Assembly (NCBI GenBank): GCA_004431415.1
Contig: QPMI01000059.1
Span: 1 to 64,000, forward strand
DNA length: 64,000 nucleotides
Reading direction: 5' to 3'
DNA from: Cyanophora paradoxa
Lineage: Eukaryota; Glaucocystophyceae; Cyanophorales; Cyanophoraceae
The notes under the pieces were generated by a model. The model was not told the origin of the DNA and did no database searches. It saw only the letters and a program-made list of their open reading frames with translations. Shown here piece after piece: positions 42,601-53,788 of this stretch. Position numbers and translations under genes: made by a program. Each line of letters opens with the position of its first letter. Positions within the stretch are counted from its first letter, which is position 1.

Positions 42601-45600
42601 GCAACGCTAGTTCTGCGACATCGGGCTCGGCAAGCTCGAGCTTGAGCTTGAGCGCGGCTCCGGATCGGGCGCCGCGCCGATCATGTGACTGACCTGACCT
42701 GGCCCGCCCTCCGCCCTCCGCGCAGCACCATGAGCCAGCTCATCCCGACGAAGGAAGTGCGATCGAAGCTCCGGCGCCGACGCCGGCGCCGGCGCCGGCC
42801 CACATGTACAGATCCCACGGATCCCTCTAATCGTGATCGCGATCGCGCGTTCGCAGGTCTGCGCCACGCTGGCCCCTATTCTACCCGCCATATTCTTCAT
42901 TTTCGGCGGTTCGCGCGCATTTCACAGACTTGCGATGCCTTGCTTTATATATCCGCTCGCGCGCCCACGCCCACTGGGCCACGCCGGCTTTAAATTTCCT
43001 CCGCGCAGGGCTGCTGGTGCCTCGGTCCGACCTGCCACCCTGGTGGCGTTGGGCGCCGTACGCCTCCTACTTCTCCTACGCCCACGAGGCCCTCTGCATA
43101 AACGGTACCCCCTCGCCCTCTTCCCCCCCCCACGCCCCGCTTGGCCGCCCGCTGAGGACGGGTTCGGGCAGAACTGTGGGACTTCGAAATCCCGGGCGCG
43201 CCTCCTCCTCTCGATCCTGGGCCGGGACCCGGCCCGGGCCCGGGCCCGGGCCCGGGGGGCCGCCCTGCGCCCGGGTTCCCGCCCCAAGAGCCCCCGAATT
43301 TCCAGGGCCCGGCCGTACCCCCCAGCTTCGGAGCGCGTACCCTCGAGGGCTTCGGCATGCACGCCACCGAGGACTGGTAAGGCCCCCTCCCGTACCCCCC
43401 ACCCCACCTCGGAAGAACGTAGGGATCTCGGCCCCTCCACCCCCCCCCCCCGCCCCCCACCTCTCCCCCCTTACCCTCCCCCCCCGCCTCCCCACCCCAC
43501 CCACCCACCTCCTCCCCCCGGCCGGAAAGAACGTGGCTGCTGGGGCGTTGTGCTCCCCTTCCCCCCTCCCCTCCCACCCCCCCTCTCCCCTAGGCCTTCC
43601 CCCTCTACCACGCCCCCCCCTCCCTTCGCCCTGCAAAAACCCTCCTTCCGACGCCTCTACCCCCCTTCGTCCTCCTAGGTACTGGAAGAACGTGGCGATC
43701 TCGGTCTGCTACTGGGTCGTCACGCTTACCTTCGCCGCCCTCGCGGCGTCCTTTGTTCGCCCGAGGCGGGCATTCCCGCGCATGCTTAAGCTTCGAATTC
43801 CTGCCCCGTCTTCCCTCGACGGCGCCCGCCGCCGCTCTGTATCCGCCTCCGTCGGCCCCGTCGTCGGCGCCGGTGTCGGCGTAGGCGGCGCCGGGGCGGC
43901 GAAGGGGGGAACATTAGCCGTGAAGAGGCCCCCGACCTCCCGGTCGGGGTCGCGCTCGCGTCTGGGCGTCGCGGGGCCCCTCCCGGCCCTCACCTTCACC
44001 GGCGTCAGCTACGAGATCGACGGCCCCCGCCAGGGTGCGCGGTTCTTATTTATAACTAGTTTGTTAACTAGTTGACTATTCAACTAGTTAACTGGCTAGT
44101 TACTCGCTAGTGAACTAGTTAGTTAGTTCCCGGCTGGCCGGTCGGATCGAGCGTTGCGTCACGCAGGGGCGGCGCGGCGGCGGCTGCTGGCGGGAGTGAC
44201 GGGCTTCGTGCGTGGCGGCTCCCTCACAGCCCTCATGGGCTCTTCCGGGGCCGGCAAGACGTGCGCTTCCCCCTACCCCCGCCCCCCCCCCCCCCCCCCT
44301 TTTTAGAAGCAGCTTAGAGACGCTTGTCCCCCCCCCCCCCCCCCCTTCCCCGCCCCCTTTAGAAGCCGCTTAGAAACGCTTGAAAGCCGTTGCACATGTA
44401 AAGCTCTTCATATATATGCCGGTGCCGTCCGATCCAGGCCCAGGCCCAGTCAGCCCCCCGTGCTAGCGCTCTTAGAGGTCAAACCGTCAAACAGAAAAGC
44501 ATGATGCCAACCGTTCCGCACTTCCGCAGGACACTGCTGGACGCGCTGGCTGGGCGGAAGACGGTGGGGTCCCTGACCGGGGAGATCCGTCTCAACGGGC
44601 GGCCCGTCGATCCCCGTACCCTCCCCCGCGTCTCCTCCTACGTCGAGCAGGCCCGTACCCCCCCCCCCCCCCCGCCCCCCCCCCCCTCTCAACCTCTGAC
44701 GCCGACGCCCGCTCCGCAGTTCGACCTGCTGTACCCCTCCATGGTGCGTTCTTCGACCTCCCCCCCCCCCTCCCCCCCTCCCCGACTCCCACCCCGCCCG
44801 CCCCGCCTGGATCGAGCCGGGGCGGCCGGGGCGGCCCGCGCAGACGGTGCGGGAGGCGGTGGTGATGTCGGCGCTGACGCGGCTAGACGCCGGCCTCCCC
44901 CGCGCCGCCAAGCTCGAGGCGGTGCGCTTTGAATTAGATCCCTAGATTCTAGATTCCTCTAGATTAAATAGATTCCTCTAGGTTCCTAGATTCGATTGCC
45001 TCTAGGTTCTTAGATAGGTTCCTCGAGCTCTAGGTCCCTGCCTTCTTGAACGATCTAGATTAGATTCCTCTAGATTCCTTGCTTAAGCTTCCTTCCTGGC
45101 GGCGCGCACCTCGTTTCTCCTCCTACTCTTCGCTCTCTTACCTTGTTTGTTTGCTTCCCCTACCTAGGCGGAGGCGGCGCTGGCGGAGCTGGAGCTGGCC
45201 CCCTTCGGGGAGCTCGTCATCGGCACCCTCGAGGGCGGCGGCATCCCCGTCGAGGTGCGCCCTCGCCGAGTCGCCGAGTCGCCTGAACGTTGTGAAACGT
45301 GACTATAGCTGCGAGCATTATAATAACAGTGGCTATGTCCTTTGTATGGATCAGACATTCGGTAATGATCACACATCTGCAGCTGGGCCTCTAGATCTCC
45401 ATGGGATTCTGAGGGCCTCTATAGATCTAGATCTGTATGGGCGATCAAATCAAAGGAAACACTGCGGCATCCCTTCTCTTCGCTTCCCCTCCTCCCTCTG
45501 AGTCTCTTTTTCCTTCAGATGCGGAAGCGGACGTGCATCGCCATGGAACTCGTACCCCGCCCGCCCCTCCTGTTCCTGGACGAGGTGCGGTCGCACTGGA

Positions 45601-48600
45601 CCGGGCCGGGGCCCTCTAGATCTCTCCCGCAAAGCTCAACTGCAAGCTTAAGCGCCCTTGCCTTTTAAATAGAAGCCTCTTAATTGATTTGTCGGCCGGT
45701 TGGCCGGCTCGACTCAGAGCTAAATATAACGCGCCCGCAGCCGACGACGGGGCTCGACTCGTCGGCAGCGCTCCGCATCGGGCGGGTGCGCATGCGCGCG
45801 CGGCCGCGTCCTGGCGGGGGCGGGGCGGGGCGGGGCGGGACCTGGGGCAGAGCGGGGCGGGGCGCGCGCCCCCTCCCCCTCCGCCCCAACGCCCCCCCCC
45901 CCCCCCCCCCCCCCTTCCCCTCCTCCTTCCCCTCCCATCCCCCGGGCCCCACCCGTCCTGCCTGCGAAACCGACGTGCCTGCTGCGGCTGACGCGCCTGC
46001 GCGCGCAGCTGCTGCGTCGGATCGCGTCGGGCGGGCGCGCGGTGGTCGCCACCGTCCACCAGCCCTCCCAGGCACGCCCGCCTCCCCGCCCGCCCGCCCT
46101 CCTTTCCCCGTACCCCTCGCCTCCGCCTTGCTCGCAATGAGCCGTCGTGCGCAGCCGCTCTTCTTCCTGTTCGACTACCTGATCCTCCTGGGCTCCGGCG
46201 GCCTCCCCGTCTTCTGCGGTGCGTACCCCCCCCCCCCCCCCCCCGCCAGCCTCCCCGCTCCGCCTACGCTAACAAATTCGATCTGTTTGTAGGGGAGCTG
46301 GGGGAGCGCTCCTCCTCGGTGCTCTCCTTCTTCGCGTCGCTGGGCTACGCGATGCCGCCCCTCCGCAACCCCGCCGACTTCATCATCGAGGCGCGTGCAT
46401 ATATTCTGTTAGTTTGAGCGTGCCCCAAGCTTAAACGCGGCGGCTCTCAACATCTAGATCAGCTCTCAGAGTTTTTGAGCGGCGGCGGATCTAGATAGCT
46501 TAAGGTTGAGCGCCGGCTCTTTACTAAGTAAGATCGTTCTAAGTCTGTCGTCGTTTCAGAGTCTGACCGGGTCGGAGCCGCGCCTGCGCAGGTGGCGGGC
46601 GGGCGCGTGCGGAAGGGATCGCGATCGGGGGCGGCCGGGGCGGACGGGGCGGACTCCGCGGGCGGGCGGGGGCGCCGGCCGCGGCCGTGGATCGCGAGGG
46701 GGCGCCGCCGGCGCCGGCGCCGGCCGCGAAAAACCTGCGCGCCGCGACGGAGGTCGCGGCCGCGTTCCGCGTGCGTTTTCCCTATAAGATTTCTATAAGA
46801 TTTCTACAAAGTTTCTAATAGAAAGGCTTTTATAGCTATAAGGTTTCTATAGGGTTTCTATAGGGTCTCTGTGAGGCGGCCGAGGTCGCGGCCGCGTTCC
46901 GCGTGCGTTTTGGTCTAGAAATTCTCTATAAGATTTCCTACAAAGTCTCCACAAGGTTTAAGGTTCCTATAAGGTTTCTGTAAGGCGGCGGAGGCCGTCG
47001 CCCCTCCGCCCCCGGCCCGTCCCGCCGCGCCCTCGGCCTTTACCGACCGGACGGCCGACCGGACGGCCGGCGCCAGGCGCCTTTACCGACTTGAGGGTTT
47101 CTAATAGGTTTCTATAAGGGTTCTTCTATAAGGTGTATATAAGGTCGCCGCCGTGTTCCGCGTGCGCTTTGGACTAGAACGTTTCTGTAAGGTTCTATAA
47201 GCTTAAGGTTTTTATAAGGTTCCTATAAGGTTTCTATGAGGCGGCGGAGCCTCAAGAGGTCGCGGCCCCTCCGTCCTCGGCCCGGCCCGCCGCGCCCTCG
47301 GCCTTTAATTTACCGACCGGACGGCCGGCGCCGGCCGCGCAGGCGAGCCCGCTGGCCGAGGCCGCCGCGTTCCGCTTGCATTTTAATCTAGAGCGTTTCT
47401 GTAGGGTTCTTATAAGGTTCTTATAAGGTTTCTATATGAGCGTTCTTATATGGTTTCTATAGCGTTCTTATATGGTTTCTAAGGCGGCCGCGCAGGCGAG
47501 CCCGCTGGCCGAGGCGGTGGCGAAGACGATCCGCGAGCTGGACGTGTCCCGTGCGCCCCGTCCCGCCCCCGCCCCTATAGCGTTTCTGTCACTTCTATAA
47601 GGCCTAGGTCTATAAGGTTCTATATCTATACGGTTCGGTTCACTGTGGCCGGCCGCTCACGATCCCGATCACGCTTCACAGTACTAGTGCTGGCGGGCGA
47701 GGCGCTTATATAGACGTTTTCTAATATAAATTAAAGTTTCTATAACGTCTGTAAGGTCTATAAGATTTCTAAAAGGTTTCTATCTATAAGGTGCTCACGC
47801 TCAGAGGCTTCGCTCGCAGTGCTGGCGGCGGAGGCGCCGCGGCCGCCCCGGCGGCTGGGCCTCCTTCGGGAGACGCTCCTCCTCGCCGACCGGCGCCGCC
47901 GCTGGCTCTGGCGCATGCGCGCCGCCCCCCTCGCCCGCCTCCTCAGGCGCGCGCCCTCCCCTCTAATTTTCCCGCCCCCGCCCCCGCCATGCCCCGGCCC
48001 GTCGACGTCGCCGCGCCTGAGACGCTAGCGCTGGGGCCGGCCCTCTCCCCGCCCCGCCCCACTCCCGCCCTGCCCTGTCGCTGCGCCTGAGACGCTATCG
48101 CTGGGGCCGGCCCTCTCCCCGCCCCGCCCCACTCCCGCCCTGCCCTGTCCTGAGACGCTAGCTAGCCCGGCCCGCTAGCAACCGCGCCCGCCCCTTCGCC
48201 TCGCCTGATTATGAGACGCCGCTTGCAATCGTGTGCAGCACCGTCGGCATGGCCCTCGTCGCCGGAACGACCTGGTGCGCCCCTTCCAAATATTTTGAGC
48301 ATGTCCTGCCGCCGTCCGCAACGTCGATGGGCGGTCGCGGCCGTCGGCTGAGCTTTATATAATTAATTTACAATCTGGGCTGTTTCCCTTTCGATTATAA
48401 ATGGACCTTAGCACCCGCAATCCGTCTGCTTTATATTTGCTTACGTATTATGAGTTTAACGCGGGCGGGGCAACCAGGTACGGGCTGGGGCTCTCTCAGC
48501 CCCAAGCCCGCCTCCGCCTCTCGGTCGTCTACGTCCTCACCCTCTTCGGCCACATGCGGTCCGCCCTCTCGCCCGCCCGCCTCGCCCCGCCCGCTATAAA

Positions 48601-50388
48601 TACTACTAGCTGTACTATAGAGGGCTCCTAGCTATAGCTATAAATATATACTATATCTCGCTCTTTGTGCATATGCGGTCGGCTCGCCCTCCCCGCCCCG
48701 CCCCGCCCGCCCCGCCCCGCCCGCCCCGCCCCGCCCCGCCCGCCCTGGCTGAGCAGGGGCCGGGCCGCAGCGGCATTGCCGACATTTCGAGCTACTTTTC
48801 CCTTCGCGAGGTCCGACCCGCTCGAGCTCGCCCCCTTTCCTCAATTGAAGGCTCCCCCCCCCCCCCCCCCCCCCCCCCCAGGTGTACTACCGGGAAAGGG
48901 CACAGGGTGCGATGCTCCGCCCTTCGCTAAGCGTCCGCCCCGCCCGGCCCGGCCCGGCCCGGCCCGGCCGGGCCGGGCCGGCCGGGGCCGCCCGCCCGCG
49001 CCATGCCAGCGCCCGCGGCCGCGTCCTGGCGTGACTCACCGTGGCACGTCCGCGTCCGCCCGCAGGCATCGTCAGACCCGCCGCGTGGCACGCCGCGAAC
49101 TTCGTGGTGCGCACTCGTACCCCCCGCCTCTCTTCCACCCCCCGCCCAGTAACGGCGTACCCCCCCCCCGCAGGTGAACGGGCTGTTCAACATGTCGACC
49201 ATCACCCTCTTCGTTCTCATCGCGTTCCCCCTCTGCGGCTTCCGGCTCGAGGAGGGGTACAGCCCCTTTCGCCATCGGTTTGGGCCATTCCCAACGACCC
49301 CGAACCGCCCCGGAACCGCCGCAGGCGGCTGGGGTACGCGATCGTCCTCATGTGCGTCTGGACGCTCTTCGTGACGTCATTCACCGAGTACCTCGCCATG
49401 GCCCTCCCGGTACCCCCCGTCTCTTCCTATCCTGTACCCCCTCCTTTCGGGCGAGCGGGCGGGGCGGGGGCGGCAGGTGGCGCCCGTGGCGATGTCGATT
49501 GGGGCCACGGCCCTCGCCCTGGGGGCCTTCTTCGCGGGATTCATGGTACCCCCACCCACCCCCCTACCCCCCCAGCCCTTCCGTTCCCTCTGGTCGACGC
49601 TGACGGGGCGGGGGGGGCAGATCCCGGCGCCGGACATCCCGGCCGCCTGGAGCTGGCTATACTACATCCTCTGGTTCAAGTGCGCCGCTAATAGAAACCT
49701 TAGAATAAATTGTATCGAACCTTATAGGAAACTGTATAGAAAAGTTATAGAAACCAAACTTATTGCTCACATCCCCGACATCCTATGGTTCAAGTGCGCC
49801 GCTTATATCAGGGCCTCGGATTCGCCACATCCTTCAGTAGAATGAACCTTACAGAGCCTTATAGAAACCTTATAGATAGATACCTTATATAGAGGCCTGC
49901 AGCTGCGGCTTTAGGCGGGGCCGGCCTAACAGACTTCCCTCGCGCTCTCTCTCTTTCGCAGGTACCCCCTGGAGGGACTGGCCGGCAACGAGCTCGGGGG
50001 CCTGATCCTCCCCGACTGCCCGCCCCCGTGCGCCCGTCCCTGTCCCTGGATTTATTTATGGGCAGCTAGATTCTTCGATCCAGCTCCCCGGCCCGGGCCA
50101 GCCCGGCGGGCCGGGCGCGGCCTTCTCGGGATGGGGCCGGGCTCTCATAGTCTGGCAGACAGGAAACCTTGTAGAAACCTTAAGCTTACTCCCCGGGCCG
50201 GACGCCTGGTCTGCGCAGGCAAGCGTCCCGGGGGCTGTGCGCCCCCGACGGGGACGCGATGCTGGCCCGGTACGGCCTGGACGCCGGCCGCCGCTGGCAG
50301 AACGTGGGCGTCCTCCTCGCCTACCTCGCGTTCTTCGAGCTGCTGAAGGCCCACGCCCTCCGCCGCATCACCTGGCTCCGCCGCTGAC
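36694..50388 (+). CDS. Full-size ABCG (PDR-type) ABC transporter, at least 35 exons
   Basis: The order is NBD1-TMD1-NBD2-TMD2, the PDR layout of a plasma-membrane lipid/drug exporter. NBD1: LRFEGVSFSVP; Walker A GSAFSGK (37196-37219); Q-loop FVAQEDSDHY (~38175); LTVEETLRFAARVK; signature ISGGEKRRLTVA (38702-38714 joined to 38838); Walker B VVLLDQPTDGLD (39124-39163 and next exon); SLLQPS; YDQFDRAIVLAAGRCVYQGP (~39750). TMD1: MGTILGTLHF (~40817), VMHRQTEERMYRPAI (~41748), VYFWAGLQ, LPPWWRWAPYASYFSYAHEAL (~43035). NBD2: LTFTGVSYEIDG; Walker A GSSGAGKT (across the 44261-44529 intron); MRKRTCIAMELV with Walker B LLFLDE (~45540-45585); PTTGLDSSAA (~45740); HQPS-type ATVHQPSQ (~46050). TMD2 runs from ~47820 to the TGA ending at 50388. 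Introns hold repeats, palindromes and exon-edge copies. The ATG at 36694 is the best start, only 17 bp after the patatin stop. Confidence 0.88.
37380..37440 (+). repeat. Intronic copy of the start of the post-Walker-A exon
   Basis: The acceptor and beginning of the true exon at 37624 (cag then accgcgctgcttcggg, TALLRVLAD) also occur at 37380, preceded by gctgcag. The copy soon runs to a stop (LALVENP). A gaaagcccgacc/gtcgagaacccttag motif is repeated in the intron around it. Confidence 0.7.
38731..38800 (+). repeat. Palindromic GGGATCGACGG element, ABCG intron
   Basis: Arms GGGATCGACGG and CCGTCGATCCC around a single central base form a perfect hairpin, with extra half-copies on both sides. 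It lies between the two halves of the NBD1 signature motif. Confidence 0.8.
39340..39514 (+). repeat. Five tandem 35-bp palindromic repeats in an ABCG intron
   Basis: Units start at 39340, 39375, 39410, 39445 and 39480. Each is the 23-nt palindrome followed by gacggggctttc; the last unit's tail diverges. It lies between the Walker B and D-loop exons. Confidence 0.92.
39648..39718 (+). repeat. Palindromic element cluster
   Basis: Contains half-sites cgtcgatcccgacgc and gatccgtcg and one near-complete palindrome (arms GGGATCGACGG / CCGTCGAT). It lies in the intron before the ELYDQFDRA exon. Confidence 0.75.
40110..40156 (+). repeat. Palindromic element cluster
   Basis: One half-copy (gggatcgacggcc) is followed by one complete palindrome with central C. 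The complete copy lies a few bases before a possible exon start near 40165. Confidence 0.75.
41397..41425 (+). repeat. Intronic copy of a TMD1 exon edge
   Basis: gtggagataaactacgag copies the start of the true exon at 41722 (gtggagatgaactacgag, VEMNYEHRR). The copy is preceded by ttgg rather than cag and diverges after gcaccg. Confidence 0.7.
41639..41682 (+). repeat. Palindromic GGGATCGACGG element
   Basis: One complete palindrome plus a half-site (cgatcccgacg). It lies about 40 bp upstream of the VEMNYEHRR exon. Confidence 0.8.
46780..47820 (+). repeat. Repeat-filled ABCG introns (tataaggtttc family) with exon-edge copies
   Basis: Dozens of variants of tataaggtttc occur. Embedded blocks are duplicated: gtcgcggccgcgttccgc before gtgcg (46765, 46885), a ccgaccggacggccg block (47042, 47317), and the exon start gcaggcgagcccgctggcc at 47341 and 47490. 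The latter appears to open the true exon ASPLAEAVAKTIRELDVS. Confidence 0.7.
48013..48150 (+). repeat. 70-bp direct duplication in an ABCG intron
   Basis: A block beginning gcgcctgagacgcta, running through gctggggccggccctc and a cccgccctgccctg stretch, occurs at 48013 and 48083 with almost no change. Confidence 0.85.
49660..49800 (+). repeat. Intronic copy of an exon end plus its splice donor
   Basis: The end of the YYILWFK exon with its donor (tggttcaa then gtgcgccgct, near 49672) is repeated at 49788 (atcctatggttcaa then gtgcgccgct). The true exon joins at aa/g to YPLEGL (exon start near 49963). Confidence 0.75.
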
Positions 50389-51399
50389 GCCCGCGGCCGG
50401 CGGGATCGACGGCTTCGGCGTCGGGATCGACGGCCCGTCGATCCCGAACGTCGCGATCGGTTGGTTCGATCCCGAACGTCGCGTCATCTCCGCTGACGTC
50501 CCCGCCCCGCCCCCAACCCGGCGGCCTTCGGATTCCCCGAGTCTACCGCCCACGCCCCCCCTCGGGACCTCGCCCCCATCCCTCGGGCTCGCTTTGATTC
50601 CTTCCGGCCGCTGAGCGAGAGCGGCCGGTCCGGGCCTCCTCGCCCTCTTCGCAACCGCCTTCCCCTCCGCCCCGGCCGGGCCCCACGTGCACCCCGGCCC
50701 ACGTGCACCGCGGGCATTTAATTTATCGCACGTTCTGCATTGTTCCATCCCTGTATATTTATCTTACTTATCGTGCTGTACATGCGATCCGCCTGATATA
50801 TAGCAGGCGCATGCACCCATTCGGGGCGGCGTTCAACGTTAACGGGTCGACCGTAAGGAGCTGCAGGCTTGCAGCCGGTGTTTGTTTTCTCCTGCGGGTA
50901 CGCGTACGCGTGCTGTACCGTAATGTACGTCGCGATAAATCTCCGAATCCATAATTTCCATGGCATGCATATGGTCCAGCATGGACGCGTGCTGACTGCC
51001 GCGATCGATGTCGAAACCGAATAATTAAGGCGGTCCCCGACGTTGAATGGATTCCGAAGTTCGACCATTGCATGCTGGTTAAATAAATACGGCTTCTTCG
51101 CTGCGGGAGCCGGAGAGCTGTGATAACGCAGAAGCCGGCCGCGGCGGGAGTGAGCTCGACGCTTTAACGTTAACGCCGCTGTTGCTGCTAAATCTAGAGG
51201 CGGGTTTGATTGCAATTGGGGGATTTCGCGGTCGGCCTGAGCTCGAAGGCGGCATCTGCGAGGCCGTCCGAGCCTGCATAAGCATATAAGCATTTGTATA
51301 AATCGGTCAGACATTGATACATGTGCCGTGGTGTATCAATGCGACGTCCACTTTTGCAAAAAAAAAATTTGTATAAATCGGTCAGCAATCATATGATGA
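50389..51399. other. Region downstream of the ABCG gene, with palindromic elements
   Basis: 50399-50475 carries one complete GGGATCGACGG palindrome plus partial copies just beyond the ABCG stop. 50700-51390 is AT-richer with no credible exon on either strand. Long antisense frames here have no protein-like signature. Confidence 0.45.
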
Positions 51400-51714
51400 T
51401 TACAAAGTAAGCTTGAAGCAGTCTTCCATCTGTTTGCTTGCAATTGCCTTCAAAGATCGATCAACTGCAACCTCGCCCTGCTTCTCCGATCCAAGCTTGA
51501 TGTGAAGCCCGCGGCCTGCAGTCGAGGCGCCGAAGTCCGACTTGCACAGCCGGCGCCCACGGGCGCGTCCCGCGTGGCTGATTTCGAACTCGAATTCGAG
51601 GCTACGATCTTCGATTCGGATCCGGAACTTCGATTGTGAACAGCGGAGGTCATTGCAAGTGGCGGGTCGACGTCGACGTCGACGTCGCGATCGGCTGCAG
51701 CTGCGCATGCACAC
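51400..51714 (-). CDS. Hypothetical protein, probable last exon
   Basis: The minus-strand frame reads FRIRIEDRSLEFEFEISHAG, then RRLCKSDFGAS and a regular C-terminus KAIASKQMEDCFKLTL before the stop. Composition is protein-like, with mixed charges and hydrophobics, unlike the Arg/Pro-rich shadow frames. I recognise no family. Upstream minus-strand exons, if any, lie in 51720-52200 and are unclear. Confidence 0.35.
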   Translation of the reverse strand: MCMRSCSRSRRRRRRRPATCNDLRCSQSKFRIRIEDRSLEFEFEISHAGRARGRRLCKSDFGASTAGRGLHIKLGSEKQGEVAVDRSLKAIASKQMEDCFKLTL

Positions 51715-52850
51715 GCGCGCGCGAACTCACATCAGGCGGCCCGGCGGGGTCTGCGCAACAAATCCCTTCAAAGTTATAATTGATGTTTAATTTCACCCGT
51801 CGCGATCGCGTCCTTATATAATTAGGCAACTTGTACATAAACGTTTGCGGTTTTGTCGCTGGCCATGGGCGGGAAGGTGGAATTTGAATTTCTGACGTCA
51901 TTCGAAGAAACGGGGCCCTGGCCTGCAGCTGCGACTAGTACTACGGTACTTGGAGCTGCCCGCCGATCGCGACGCCGCCGATGGAGCCTGATCGTGAGGC
52001 CTACAGGTGCGCAGCGCCGATCGAATGCGCTGGCGCCGCAGCAGAGGACATCGATGGCGTCGAAGTCGGTGGAGGTCTGCTGGCCATGGGGACCACTGTT
52101 GCAGCACGCGCAGCAGCAGCTGGCGGCGCCGGCGCCATCACGGCGTCCTCGGATTGGAACCGAGGATGCCTGGGCGATTGTTCGAAGCTCCAACTCGACC
52201 GCTTAATTTCCGCTTTAATTCGCTTAATTTCCGCTATTCCGAGCAGGAGACGGACGCGCGTTCCAACGCAGTGTGCGCCAGCGTATATGCTGGCGCTACC
52301 GTAGTACGCGACCGCTTTCTTCCTAATATGCGTCGTTGTCGCCGTCAACTTTGCCGTCGCGCGTTGCCAACAATGCCAAGTCGCTGACATGTACAGTCGG
52401 CCAATTTGGTGACTCAATCGAGTCAGTCAGACACTCATGACTCAGCGTCATGAGTCATGATCGATATGACTAGTACTCAGTGACGACTCTCACTGACGAG
52501 TCACTGACGACGATATCAGATCTAGATCTAGACCCTCTGACTTCGGCTGTCAGTGGCGACTCAGTGCACGTGCCAACGTACTACGGTACTGGCAAGCCTT
52601 GAAGGTGACCGTCGCCGGTCCGTCGGACAAGTCCTGAGTCCTGAGTCCTGACTCCCCGAGCCTATAGGCTATAGCTAGCGGTATATATAGCACATAATAC
52701 TGTGCATACAGACTCCAGTAGTAGTACTACGGTTACTACGGTTACTACGGTAGCAGGCGCGCGGAAGTCTAGATCTGGCGCCGGCGCATCGCCGCGCATG
52801 GCAGGCCGGGCCTCAGTGGCCTGATCATGAATATAATTCAATATATACTA
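51715..52850. other. Unassigned region
   Basis: Both strands have frames of 100-140 codons at 51820-52300 without recognisable domains. 52410-52600 is dense in tgactc/gagtca inverted repeats, and 52710-52760 repeats tactacgg. I cannot support a gene. Confidence 0.35.
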
Positions 52851-53294
52851 GTATCGCCGCAAGCTGCACGGTCTGTACTGGTAGGCTAGCGCTGTAGCCT
52901 GTAGGCTGTAGCCTGTAAGTTGCTGTAACCCCCGGGGCCCGGCGCGGCGGGCCCGCAAGCATATGAAACCGTTGAACTTTGCGCATGCGCATGCTAGGCA
53001 TTGCTAGCCAGGGTAGTAGGCTAGTACTAGTAGCCCCCCGGGCCCGCGGCCCGGCGCCGGGGCCGGCGGCCCCCGCTATACGGTCTATACCTTGGTACTA
53101 GCCTAGTAGGTTGGTAGCCTAGCCTATATGCATACTTCAGGATTGCTTAAATTGCGGAATTCGACTGATTGCTTAAATTGCCGCGTAGTTAAATTGCCGC
53201 GTAGTTTTGAAGCGTTTTGGCTGCGGACCTGCGGTACATACCACAGGCTACAGCGCTAGCCTACCAGTACAGACCGTGCAGCTTGCGGCGATAC
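52851..53294. repeat. 52-bp perfect inverted repeat flanking a 340-bp interior
   Basis: The left arm 52851-52902 (starts gtatcgccgcaagctgc) is the exact reverse complement of 53243-53294 (ends gcagcttgcggcgatac). The interior contains cccgg-rich palindromes and aaattgccgcgtagt repeats but no gene. It could be a foldback or MITE-like element. No flanking duplication is obvious. Confidence 0.85.
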
Positions 53295-53788
53295 TGCAAC
53301 GGGCCGGAGGGGTACATACAGTTTCTTAGCGTTTCGATATTAATGCTGTACGTATACCAAATTAATGCGTTTTCGTTGCATGCAGAAAACGCATTAATTA
53401 GGTACCACATTAATTAAGTGCGGGCATTAATAAAGTGCTTACGATAAGCCTATAAGCATGCACTGTGGCAATGCAGCGGCATATGCTGCGATGATATGCA
53501 TGCTGCCATGGCCAATGCCTGCCATATGGGGGCGCCGGCGCCGGCAGGGTTGGCAACTTGCTGCCAAATTAAAGTTAACGTTGCATGCTGGCACTGCGGC
53601 AACGTTAACGTGCTGCCAGCACAGCTACAGGCTGCACTGCGCACTGCGCAGTCTGCAGCTGCAGCCTGCAGCTGCCAGCCGCGCTGCCTGCCGCAGTGCG
53701 CATGCATGCTGGTTGGCTGACCAGGGCCTGACCCTGCATTTGACTGGTAGCTGACTAAGAACCAATCAGAAGTCATGGAATAATAAAA
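53295..53788. other. Spacer left of Helitron-like insertion 3
   Basis: Rich in short palindromes (gcattaatgc-like, aacgttaacg, ctgcagctgcag). No coding exon is seen. Confidence 0.4.

Noticed and set aside
51822-52304. Possible gene on either strand
   Set aside because: Frames exist on both strands with no domain, no consistent splice phases and no clear difference in composition.
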